Program-made: the position numbers and the translations under genes
Shown: piece by piece, positions 56,693 through 64,000 of the stretch
How the letters are laid out: every line of letters begins with the position of its first letter
Numbering within the stretch: position 1 is the stretch's first letter
NCBI GenBank assembly: GCA_016713645.1
Contig: JADJOU010000003.1
Span: 223,451 to 287,450, forward strand
DNA: 64,000 bases
Origin: Bacteroidota bacterium
GTDB lineage: Bacteria > Bacteroidota > Bacteroidia > Chitinophagales > JADJOU01
Direction of reading: 5' to 3'
The notes under the pieces: model-generated
The model's input: the letters and a program-made list of their open reading frames with translations, nothing else
Databases searched by the model: none
Told to the model about the DNA's origin: nothing

Positions 56693-58431
56693 GATGTCTT
56701 GTTTTTAGTCCACGACAATCGATAGGTCAGTTCAAACATCCTTAGTGGCATCGGGCGATTGACGACTTCACTGTAATCTTCATTCAATAGATTTCGAATG
56801 GAAAATTTGATATTCGAATGCCATTGCGCGATGGAAATATTTTTTTGTATGCTCCAATCAACCATAGAATAAGATGGAAGAAATTGCGAATTATCTGTCG
56901 TAAAATAGCGCTCTGACGTAAAACTATAGTCCAATTGGGAGGAGAAGAAATCGAAATTCAACTGAATGGAATTGGTGGATTTATGCTCGGGTACATAGAT
57001 GATTTGATGTTGCCCACTGGTCGATGAGATGTATTGATAATGCGATTGAAGGTGAAGGTGTTTGAAATCCAACGCAGCTTCAATATGTAAGCCTTTAGAC
57101 CAAACGGAGTGTAGATTTTCCACTTGCCAATATCCTTTATCTGTCGGTGTCCATTGAATTAAATCTTGTGTGTAATAGATGAAGGGGTTGACGAGAACAT
57201 GTAGGTGATTGATCTTAATATTGTTTTTCCAATCCACTTGATACGCATATTCGGGTCTTAATTGGGGATTGCCTCCGAGATGCCAATACCAATCATTTCC
57301 GGTAGGAAATCTCGTCTGAATCTTGGCAAATAGTTCTGTATTAAATTCTATGCTGGGCTTTTGAATCATCTCTGCTGCAATGCTTGCAAAAGGCAGTGGA
57401 TAAGCGAATTGGTCGTTCTGGAATGTATGTGAAATTCCGTATTTCAAATGCAGTGGGGCGCGACGGAAGCGAATATTGGAGGAGATTTCGGTGTATTGTT
57501 TGAACATGTATTTCGAATCTGAATAATTATTTGTCACCAACATATCTGCATTGGTTTCAAGAATTAGTTTGATCGGCAAATGAAATTTTGTCCATTTTTT
57601 TTGCATCGAATTTCGCATGGAGTAATTCGCTGAACGGCTCTCTATAGAGGCAGCACTGTCTCTGAATATGAGGTTGTCCACCATCAAGACAGTTTTATTC
57701 GCCAGATTATTTCTATTCTCAAATCCATAGAGCGCGCGCATCGAATGATCTCTCTGCTTTGCATGGCTTATTTTAGAACTCAAAGTGGGCGCAATTTCAC
57801 GCTGTGTATTGGTTTGCCATAAACTGAATTGATGTTGTACTTTTTTCTCCCAACGGTGATCGAGAATAAAAGCGATTTGTTCCAGTGCATTGTGGGTCTG
57901 CTCCGCTTCAACGTTTTGGTTATTGTAACGGAAATTATTAATGCCCTTTTTTACATCAAAGTCAATCATTAAACTGCGTTTGTCTTTTTGAATCGCATAA
58001 TTGTATTGACCATGATACATGTTCTGACTTCGCCATTTTAGTTCGAGTAGGTGTTTCTGTGTTTGCGCTTTAATATTGGGAGATGTATTGATATCGAGGA
58101 TGCCACCAATACTGCTGGGCGATGATGATTTAAATTCAAGGGAGTAGGGAATGGTGGACAGATCGACTTGACCAAGAAACGGCGAACTGATATCCACTTG
58201 ATTCCATCTAATTTGCGTTTGTTGCGCTGTAAAACCTCGATATGAAAAACTGCTCAATTGGCCATCTCCGTAGTTTTTAATATAGATGGCAGCGTTTTTT
58301 TGCAAGTTTTCGGGTTGGGTATACTTCTTGTAAAAGTCCACCTGGATATATATATCACGCATATAGTTGATGCTGTCGAGTGAGCCAGCATGAACAGTGG
58401 TGATGATAAAGAATATCCAACTATAACGCAT
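56689..58431 (-). CDS. BtuB-like TonB-dependent receptor
   Basis: 580 residues, close to the size of BtuB. Signal peptide to about residue 16. The plug is compact: KNAAIYIKNYGDGQLSSFSYRGFTAQQTQIRWNQVDISSPFLGQVDLSTIP, SSIGGILDINTSP. The barrel follows, with WYWHLGGNPQLRPEYAYQVDWKNNIKINHLHVLVNPFIYY and a final FELTYRLSW, then six extra residues instead of the usual terminal aromatic. There is no CarboxypepD_reg domain. Its place in the riboswitch operon, next to a BtuG-like lipoprotein, argues for corrinoid uptake. Confidence 0.85.
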   Translation of the reverse strand: MRYSWIFFIITTVHAGSLDSINYMRDIYIQVDFYKKYTQPENLQKNAAIYIKNYGDGQLSSFSYRGFTAQQTQIRWNQVDISSPFLGQVDLSTIPYSLEFKSSSPSSIGGILDINTSPNIKAQTQKHLLELKWRSQNMYHGQYNYAIQKDKRSLMIDFDVKKGINNFRYNNQNVEAEQTHNALEQIAFILDHRWEKKVQHQFSLWQTNTQREIAPTLSSKISHAKQRDHSMRALYGFENRNNLANKTVLMVDNLIFRDSAASIESRSANYSMRNSMQKKWTKFHLPIKLILETNADMLVTNNYSDSKYMFKQYTEISSNIRFRRAPLHLKYGISHTFQNDQFAYPLPFASIAAEMIQKPSIEFNTELFAKIQTRFPTGNDWYWHLGGNPQLRPEYAYQVDWKNNIKINHLHVLVNPFIYYTQDLIQWTPTDKGYWQVENLHSVWSKGLHIEAALDFKHLHLQSHYQYISSTSGQHQIIYVPEHKSTNSIQLNFDFFSSQLDYSFTSERYFTTDNSQFLPSYSMVDWSIQKNISIAQWHSNIKFSIRNLLNEDYSEVVNRPMPLRMFELTYRLSWTKNKTS

Positions 58432-58434
58432 AAA

Positions 58435-58800
58435 CTAGAAGCTCATTTTTGTTTTGGCAATGCTTTCATTTCCCCTTAAGACGATGATGACCTGCTGATT
58501 GATCCAATGCGGCGCAATGGCAATACGGTTATTATCCTCGCCAATTTTTTCTCGATGCAATAAGGCACCTTGTATTGTGTAAATCTCTAGATCCTTATAT
58601 TCCATGGCATGTTGAACGAATAGAAATGATTCCGATTTGTAGATTTTCAATTCATTTTTCACAACTGAGACAGACAAGGAAATGCTCTTCAAAACAAGTT
58701 TGTTCGATGCAAATCCATCGCCATAACCTCCTTTATAGGGGGCATTTTGCGCCATCATCGCGCTAGAAAAAAAACATAAAATGATGATGTAGATTTTCAT
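58435..58800 (-). CDS. Small exported protein with T9SS-like tail, B12 operon
   Basis: 121 residues. Signal peptide MKIYIIILCFFSSAMMAQ, then the short motif NAPYKGGYGDGFASNKL, which recurs in Bacteroidota surface proteins, and a tail resembling a T9SS type A domain (LEIYTIQGALLHREKIGEDNN, WINQQVIIVLRG) but lacking the YPNP start. No other domain. It lies 3 bp from each neighbour, so it is firmly in the operon. Function unknown. Confidence 0.7.
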   Translation of the reverse strand: MKIYIIILCFFSSAMMAQNAPYKGGYGDGFASNKLVLKSISLSVSVVKNELKIYKSESFLFVQHAMEYKDLEIYTIQGALLHREKIGEDNNRIAIAPHWINQQVIIVLRGNESIAKTKMSF

Positions 58801-58803
58801 GAT

Positions 58804-60294
58804 TTAAAATTTAATGACACCGCGGCCGCCGACGGTATTTCTTCTTACGTTTTGATTTTGAAAAATATAAGCTCGATCTGAAACTGCACAATCATTGTAT
58901 GGATATTGCACCCCACTATTCCATCCGCCGCCTTTTACCCCACTTCCTGTTCCCGTGATGGGTTGCCAATCGAGATTGCTCGCATTCCCCTCATTGGTCA
59001 ATGCTCCATCGCCATGACTGCCCGTAAATTGCAATCCATCATCCGAAATATTGATGCATTGTTCCCATGCATTTCCCGACATTTCCATCACACCATAATA
59101 AGCTGAACCCGCCGATTTTCTATCTGTTGTATTCCCAGCAGCATACCCACATCTCAGCACGCCATTATCGATTGCGGGATTGTAAGTGCCGTGGTTGGCA
59201 ATGCCATAATTGTTTGGGATGGTATCGGCAACAAATTCATTGGTCTCCCCATTGTTTCTATTTTGTTTGGCATCTTTCATCGATGCATTGCCCCAAGCAT
59301 ATTCTCTGCTATATGAAGTCAAAGGGCCACGACAAATTTTCTCAAATTCAAATTCTGTCATTGGCCTCAAACCCGCCCAGTCCAGGTATGCACATAAGTC
59401 TGTCCATGATAGGAAATTACACGCTTTATTCTGTCCATCATTCGCTTGATTGGGATTATGGTCTCTATTTAAGTCTGCAAAGAAAGTGACATTTGGCTTG
59501 CTGGTTAAATCGGCGCAAATACTATTTTGATGTTGAAGCGGAAAGAATTCATAATGCTTTGAAAGCAATTTGGGAAATCCCATGCGCGTGAATTGCTGAC
59601 TATAAGATAGCGTATTTAAAAAAGCGATATACTGCTCTTGGGAAATTTCATATTTCATGGAATAAAATGCATCATATCCCTTCGGGAATTTTGTAGGGAT
59701 GTCTTTGTTCGGATTGGTATTATAGGTATGTTCAATGGTGCTATCAAAATGTGCGGAGAGTTGACCGTTATTCTGGCCGACACTTATAGCTGATTCAGAA
59801 TTTATCGAGTAAGGCTGATTCTGCGCAGACGATCTAAATGTATTGATGCTAGAGCTATCGCCGAGATTGAATTTCCCCTTCGAAATCTCGACCATTTCAA
59901 TGCCGAATACTTGGATTTCTGCTATGGTGTCAAAATCTTCTTCTAAGTCTATAGCGATGATGGTTTCAAATTTGCCAGACATGTTGGTATCAGCAAAGAC
60001 CATAATGCCCAGGCTCGATGAAGTCTTTTGGAATGCAGGTTTCATCTTGCCCAAACAGACATATTTGCTGACGTCTTGGGGCAATTGAATCGATGACCAA
60101 TCACCACGCAAATTTCTTTTCTTGATAAATATCCATGCAGCGTCGTGATTCGATGGAGCGACGGAACTATCCAGTCTCCATGCATTTTCCCAATTGAGAT
60201 GGAATTGAATTCGCTGATTGTTGAGCGCGAGATTTTCAATGGCAATGCCATTGCTCAAAGCGGGCAGAACAAATAGAATCCACAAAATGCCCAA
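58804..60294 (-). CDS. SUMF1/FGE-fold exported protein, B12 operon
   Basis: 496 residues; hydrophobic N-terminus (ILWILFVLPALSNGIA). Residues about 20-145 form a beta-rich domain with WIFIKKRN. The rest is the SUMF1/FGE-sulfatase fold: MVEISKGKFNLGDSSS, GYDAFYSMKYEISQEQYIAFLNTL, NFLSWTDLCAYLDWAGLRPMTEFEFEKICRG, YAWGN, GVMEMSGNAWEQCI, GVKGGGWNSG, SDRAYIF and GGRGVIKF. The Cys pair of formylglycine-generating enzymes is not seen where GGGW..G lies, so catalysis of that kind is unlikely; a binding or scaffold role is an inference. It lies 23 bp after the T9SS propeller gene and 3 bp before the next. Confidence 0.85.
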   Translation of the reverse strand: MGILWILFVLPALSNGIAIENLALNNQRIQFHLNWENAWRLDSSVAPSNHDAAWIFIKKRNLRGDWSSIQLPQDVSKYVCLGKMKPAFQKTSSSLGIMVFADTNMSGKFETIIAIDLEEDFDTIAEIQVFGIEMVEISKGKFNLGDSSSINTFRSSAQNQPYSINSESAISVGQNNGQLSAHFDSTIEHTYNTNPNKDIPTKFPKGYDAFYSMKYEISQEQYIAFLNTLSYSQQFTRMGFPKLLSKHYEFFPLQHQNSICADLTSKPNVTFFADLNRDHNPNQANDGQNKACNFLSWTDLCAYLDWAGLRPMTEFEFEKICRGPLTSYSREYAWGNASMKDAKQNRNNGETNEFVADTIPNNYGIANHGTYNPAIDNGVLRCGYAAGNTTDRKSAGSAYYGVMEMSGNAWEQCINISDDGLQFTGSHGDGALTNEGNASNLDWQPITGTGSGVKGGGWNSGVQYPYNDCAVSDRAYIFQNQNVRRNTVGGRGVIKF

Positions 60295-60317
60295 TATCGA
60301 TATGGAGCGTTTTGTTT

Positions 60318-61829
60318 TTATTGTAGTATAATTTTATAGTTTTGAATGGCGTTATTCTCTGTGATTCTCAATGAATACAGTCCTTTGGGAAGGTCTCGAC
60401 AATCAATACTCGCGCGACCATTTTGGTTAGCACTATAAACCTGTTTGCCGTTGAGACCAATCATTTCAATGGTATAATCAGTGCTGATGCCGTCAATATA
60501 TATATAATCTGCAGAAGGATTCGGGTAGATATTTATCTTCGAAGTATTGGATACAATGCCCAATGGATTATTCACTGTAATAATTGCCTTGGCGCTGAGG
60601 CAGAATCCATCGGTATTGTCGCAGATTTCATAGGTCAAGGTATCATTTCCTACAAACAAATTAGTAGCGGTATATTTGATTTTATTGTTTAGAATTTGCA
60701 CTTGCGAACCAAATAATTGCGAAGTGGAAACCGCGTTGAGGACGATTGTATTCCCACTCATTAAGAAGTCATTGACCAATACATCGAACTCGATGGTTTT
60801 GTTGGCAGATATGGTGAATTGGTCATTCAATGGATAGGTTTTTTGATAATAGAGTGCGATGCTCTCTGCCGAAATTCCTGTCTTAACGGTATCCAATTTA
60901 CCACTGGTGATATTCTTTTGAATCATATTTCCAAAAGAGAAATAGTCGGAATTATTGCAGAAATAATTATTCCCTTTATAGTCGTAAATCCCATTGATAG
61001 AGGGATTGCTATAGATAAGTTGAAGCGCAAATCCCGCGGAATCAATCATCCAGCGATAGGCGTCATTGTTGTTGTATTTGATGATGACATTTCTTCCTTG
61101 AATATCCATGACTTTGAACGGTTGTGAAAAACCAAAATGGAAGAAGGTATTGTCATTGAGGTTGTAAGAAGTAATTAAGCTATCGCCAAAGCAATACACT
61201 CGATTATTGTATACTTGTATTTTGCGGATGATTTTATTCAATGTATCCATGCGAATCATCTTTTCAAAAGTATTGGTCGCGAGATTGACGATGGCGAAAG
61301 TGCCGCTATCGGTATAGCTCGGGAAGGAGCCCTCCAAGGCGATATAGGCTTTGTTTCCACTGATGGCGATGCCTTGAGCAGATAGATTGATCTCCGTAAA
61401 TTCTTTGACGAGACTTAAATCACTTTGATTGTAGATGGCGAAATACTTACCAGTAGCTGGATAGCCTTTCGTGATGAGCAATTTATTGTTGAATGGGACG
61501 ATGTCTTGAATGCCCGATATTTTGGCAGTGGTCAATCGCTTTTTGTTGAGCAAATCATATTTGCAGAGCACATGCATGGTATCATTCGCATTGCCCGCAT
61601 AGAGGAATCCGGTATGGTTGACGACAGCGGCATTGTGGGTAAAGTCACCTGGGATTGAATCAAAGCAATAATAATTTTTTGTGGTGGGGTTATAGGCACA
61701 AAACTTGACTTGATTGCCCGGTGCGCCGAAGCTACCGCCTTCGGAGATGATGACTTCTTTGACTTGTGCGAAAGAAGATGATATGCACAAAATAGATGCG
61801 CATGCTGCGAATAAAATGTCTTTAAACAT
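60318..61829 (-). CDS. T9SS type A beta-propeller protein, first gene of the cobalamin riboswitch operon
   Basis: 503 residues; signal peptide MFKDILFAACASILCISSSFAQ. Residues about 23-330 form a propeller whose start VIISEGGSFGAPGNQVKFCAYNP resembles the FILNEGTF start of the BtuG-like protein; repeats such as ILCKYDLLNKKRLTTAKISGIQDIVPFNNKLLITKG and AQGIAISGNKAYIALEG follow. An Ig-like domain (FDVLVNDFLMSGNTIVLNAVSTSQ... NDTLTYEICDNTDGFCLSAKAIITV) and a T9SS type A tail (INIYPNPSADYIYI, IEMIGLNGKQVY, LPKGLYSLRI) complete it. Secreted and surface-attached; corrinoid binding is inferred from the operon. Confidence 0.8.
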   Translation of the reverse strand: MFKDILFAACASILCISSSFAQVKEVIISEGGSFGAPGNQVKFCAYNPTTKNYYCFDSIPGDFTHNAAVVNHTGFLYAGNANDTMHVLCKYDLLNKKRLTTAKISGIQDIVPFNNKLLITKGYPATGKYFAIYNQSDLSLVKEFTEINLSAQGIAISGNKAYIALEGSFPSYTDSGTFAIVNLATNTFEKMIRMDTLNKIIRKIQVYNNRVYCFGDSLITSYNLNDNTFFHFGFSQPFKVMDIQGRNVIIKYNNNDAYRWMIDSAGFALQLIYSNPSINGIYDYKGNNYFCNNSDYFSFGNMIQKNITSGKLDTVKTGISAESIALYYQKTYPLNDQFTISANKTIEFDVLVNDFLMSGNTIVLNAVSTSQLFGSQVQILNNKIKYTATNLFVGNDTLTYEICDNTDGFCLSAKAIITVNNPLGIVSNTSKINIYPNPSADYIYIDGISTDYTIEMIGLNGKQVYSANQNGRASIDCRDLPKGLYSLRITENNAIQNYKIILQ

Positions 61830-61888
61830 GTTTAAATAATTAAAAAATTCCTACAAATCCCTTTCCCAAGAAAAGATGTGTACAATTT

Positions 61889-62047
61889 TAAAAGGCAGGT
61901 CTCCTGGCTCGCTTTTGACTCCTTCCCGCTATGCGCAGTGGATGTAGTAATGTCGTTTATAGCTTACAGTAGCTGGGACTGCCGAGGATTCGTCACCTCG
62001 TTCCCTTATTAAGGTATGAAGCTATTTGCTTCAAAACCACCTCTTAA
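61889..62047 (-). promoter_or_regulatory. Cobalamin riboswitch
   Basis: On the minus strand: AAGGGAACGAGGTGACGAATCC, then GCAGTCCCAGCTACTGTAA, ATCCACTGCGCATAGCGGGAAGG, and the B12 box GAGCCAGGAGACCTGCC (complement of 61894-61910). These are the conserved core segments in the right order and spacing for an AdoCbl-type riboswitch. A peripheral hairpin GAAGCAAATAGCTTC lies in the 5' part. It ends about 60 nt before the ATG at 61829; no intrinsic terminator is obvious, so control may act on translation initiation. Confidence 0.96.
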
Positions 62048-62059
62048 TAACGAAACAAA

Positions 62060-62740
62060 TATAGTGGGATGATTTTAAAGTGGGGATAATTTTTGTATCG
62101 TTGGTTAGTAGGCATGGGTATCATATAGATACCAAACTGGCTTGGCCAATAATCTGTTTTTATGAATAGCTTTGGTTCGATAGAGTTCTTTTGCCTTCGG
62201 CGACCTACTTTTTGGCTTGACCCAAAAAGTAGGCAAAAAGGTCAAGGGCCGTTATAAAAAAGACAAAGATCTACAGTTCGGATTTCTGCCCGCGCGATTA
62301 AAGGTATTTGCCGCTATCGCCAGTTTTTAAAATTGTATGGTCTGTCAATGCAAATACTAAATCGCTAAATGCCTGCTAACGCTCTAAATCCTCCCCTTGA
62401 TCTTTAGTCATTTTACTAAAATGGCCCGCTTCGCGCATTAGTAGCGCTGACGCATGATTTTCATGGATGATGGCTGTGCAACTCTGTGCAATAACTCTGT
62501 GCAACTCTGTGTTTAAATCTTATCTATTAATTTAAATGTGATGTAACTATAAGATAGCTCACTATCTGGGAATCCAACATTTAAAAAAACCTTTAACTTT
62601 TGCTTGCCCATCCCACTCTTGCGTCAAGGCATCACGAAGTAATGAACACCAAAATATAAAATTAGAGAAAGTGAATAAAAAGTGAGTCGCCGAAGGCAAA
62701 AAGAACCAGTTGTAATCACAGTGATTATTCAATAAAACCT
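62060..62740. repeat. Repeat-rich intergenic DNA upstream of the riboswitch
   Basis: 62188-62450 is the second copy of the TTTTGCCTTCGGCGAC block (first at 34096-34400), with the same CAAAGATCTACAG, CGCGCGATTAAAGGTATTTGCC and AATGCAAATACTAAATCGC stretches. 62455-62520 is an inverted copy of the CACAGAGTTGCACAGAG repeat of 55250-55320. 62624-62685 (minus) is the fourth copy of the 55-bp AT-rich segment, again next to GCCTTCGGCGACTCACTTTTT. No gene seen. Confidence 0.8.
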
Positions 62741-62848
62741 ACCATTCTCTAAAATATACGACAATAAAAAAGACATTGAATAAAATTGAATCAAACTGAA
62801 TGAAATGAATTCCATGTCTAAATTTATTATTTACACTATGTTTATCCC

Positions 62849-63064
62849 ATGAATTGGACAGAAATAATCGGCTATGCAGGCTCTATCGGCGTATTGATAT
62901 CATTTTTGATGAAAGATGTAAAAATGCTCAGAATAATCAATACGATTGGTTGCGGCATATTTGTTTTGTACGGTTATATGCTTCACTATTCCTATCCCAT
63001 CATCGTCACCAATGTGATTATTATCTTTATCAATCTCTACTATTTGTTGGTTAGAAAACAGTAG
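62849..63064 (+). CDS. Small membrane protein (YgjV/SemiSWEET-like)
   Basis: 71 residues, three predicted transmembrane helices: EIIGYAGSIGVLISFLMKDVKML, RIINTIGCGIFVLYGYML, YPIIVTNVIIIFINLYYLLVRK. The GYAGSI start, the SFLMKD turn and the helix order resemble small YgjV-like/SemiSWEET-like membrane proteins frequent in Bacteroidota. Substrate, if any, unknown. Second frames overlapping this gene lack such character. Confidence 0.75.
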   Translation: MNWTEIIGYAGSIGVLISFLMKDVKMLRIINTIGCGIFVLYGYMLHYSYPIIVTNVIIIFINLYYLLVRKQ

Positions 63065-63119
63065 TTTTATTGTTGGAATTTGGGTTGGTTTCTAGTCCCT
63101 GTCCCTACAAAGTGTAGGG

Positions 63120-63530
63120 ATGGTGTCTGGTGTTTGGTGTCTGGGCTTCGCGATGAATAGTACAATGTTCATACTCACTAACATGCCCTCAAAGACCGTC
63201 ATCCCAAACTTGATTTGGGATCTGTTCTGCCTACAATCGAATCAATTAAATGTGGTATCTGGAGTCTGGTGTCTGGTTTCTGGGGCTTCGCGATGGAAAA
63301 AACAATGCTACTCTATTCAACATGTTCTCCATGATCGTCATCCCAAACTCGATTTGGGATCTGTTCTGCCTACAATCGAATCAATTAAATGTGGTATCTG
63401 GAGTCTGGTGTCTGGTGTCTGGAGCTTCGCGATGAAAAAACAATGCTACTCCTATTCAACATGCCCTTCTTGTTCGTCATTCCAAACTCGATTTGGAATC
63501 TGTTCTGCCTACAACCGAGTGAAACGAAAT
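63120..63530. repeat. Three tandem copies of a roughly 140-bp repeat
   Basis: Each copy runs: GTGTCTGG.., GGCTTCGCGATG, about 30 variable bases with AACATG, CGTCATCCCAAACTCGATTTG, GGATCTGTTCTGCCTACAA(T/C)CGA, then ATCAATTAAATGTGGTATC. ATCCCAAA-CTCG/CTTG-ATTTGGGAT is a hairpin; in the third copy both arms changed together (ATTCCAAA/TTTGGAAT), keeping the pairing. GTCTGGTGTCTGG units inside vary in number. An open frame at 63120-63590 is a by-product of the repeats. Confidence 0.8.
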
Positions 63531-63610
63531 GTTAAATTCAAGCCCGAAATTTTTAACTCAAAAAACCTTAAAAACAACCTAAGTTATTGATTCGCTAGTA
63601 GTTGGAAAAA

Positions 63611-63946
63611 GTGACAGAGACCTGCGAGGTGGTGACAATCATTAGCGAGGTGGTGACAGAGACTTGCGAGGTATTTACAAAGACCTGCGAGGTGATGACA
63701 ATCATAAGCGAGGTCATGACAATAACCAGCGAGGTCATGACAATAACCAACGAGGTGATGACAGAGACCTGCGAGGTCATGCCAAGAATCTGCGAGGTCA
63801 TGACGAAGACCTGCGAGGTATTGACAATCTTTAGCGAGGTGATGACAAGCATTAGACAGGTGATGACAGAGACTTGCGAGGTTGTGACAAGAATTAGCCA
63901 GGTGTTGACGGAGACCTGCGAGGCGCCGGCAGCGAATAGCGAGCTT
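63611..63946. repeat. 21-bp minisatellite, about 16 copies, open in frames on both strands
   Basis: Unit: (g/a)TGACA, six variable bases, then (T/A)GCGAGGT(n), strictly 21 bp, from 63611 to about 63946. Because 21 is a multiple of three, both strands stay open: plus 63602-63982 gives heptads like TETCEVM, minus 63584-63973 gives heptads like HLAGLCH. Neither has a convincing ribosome site or globular part. I do not call a gene. Confidence 0.8.
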
Positions 63947-64000
63947 GCGCCCCTTCCGGATAGTATCCATCAAATAGTCTAAACCAGCTTGAAAATCGAA

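Noticed and set aside
58804..60294. True formylglycine-generating enzyme activating a sulfatase
   Set aside because: The Cys pair expected in the GGSW...CR region is not visible and no sulfatase gene is nearby.
63120..63590. 156-codon open frame over the 140-bp repeats
   Set aside because: Exists only because the repeats keep phase; repeated SGVWCLVSG-like peptide is the translation of GTCTGG units.
63611..63946. CRISPR array at the right end
   Set aside because: The 21-bp units leave only about 6 variable bases; these are not spacers.

Overview
The window looks like the chromosome of a low-GC member of the Bacteroidota, most likely a gliding or T9SS-bearing lineage such as Chitinophagales or Sphingobacteriales; the exact family cannot be fixed from sequence alone. 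Evidence: PorP/SprF and gliding-motility (CHU_C) proteins, many type IX secretion (T9SS) C-terminal sorting tails, TonB-dependent receptors, a short carbamoyl-phosphate synthase large subunit, and promoters of the TTG-N18/19-TAnnTTTG kind.

Layout. 1-3.4 kb: PorP-like membrane protein (cut by the left edge) with its CHU_C partner. 3.6-16.1 kb: housekeeping genes (transketolase half, MFS pump, cobalamin adenosyltransferase, tRNA-Val, msrA, class V aminotransferase, CtlX-like hydrolase, dCMP deaminase, thioredoxin-like protein, MarR regulator, RsmI-like methylase, ilvE, pheS). 16.2-26.3 kb: a T9SS cargo, small proteins, methylmalonyl-CoA mutase large subunit, a glycosyltransferase and carB. 26.4-27.8 kb: a REP-hairpin array around a RAYT transposase. 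28-34 kb: GIY-YIG-like protein, DUF1801, a delta-60-repeat T9SS protein, and a subtilisin-like protease preceded by a stand-alone homologue of its own prodomain. 34.8-40.2 kb: TonB receptor, beta-helix T9SS protein and PhoB-like regulator, with matching 11-bp-phased operators. 40.3-55.1 kb: tRNA-Arg, ung, a giant CHU_C protein, hydrolase/PhoD-like/asparaginase operon, HtrA, beta-lactamase-like hydrolase, rfbF, outer-membrane barrel, MFS, scoA, DUF3820. 55.6-62.1 kb: a five-gene cell-surface operon behind a cobalamin riboswitch (BtuG-like lipoprotein, BtuB-like receptor, small exported protein, SUMF1-fold protein, T9SS beta-propeller). 62.1-64 kb: repeat-rich DNA with one small membrane-protein gene and a 21-bp minisatellite.

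How the genes fit. Three parts concern vitamin B12: the adenosyltransferase makes AdoCbl, methylmalonyl-CoA mutase uses it, and the riboswitch operon probably captures corrinoids at the cell surface. A second theme is surface display through T9SS. A third is probable phosphate-responsive control of a TonB receptor with its surface partner.

Quality warning. At least 16 genes, including carB, ilvE and mutB, carry single-base length changes, nearly all in homopolymer runs, that break the reading frame; others (55.6-61.8 kb, 49.5-52.6 kb) are clean. The pattern is what an insufficiently polished long-read assembly gives. I annotate such genes as one locus each and state the break. Two larger losses (carB near 23.96 kb, MFS near 5.71 kb) are not simple homopolymer errors.
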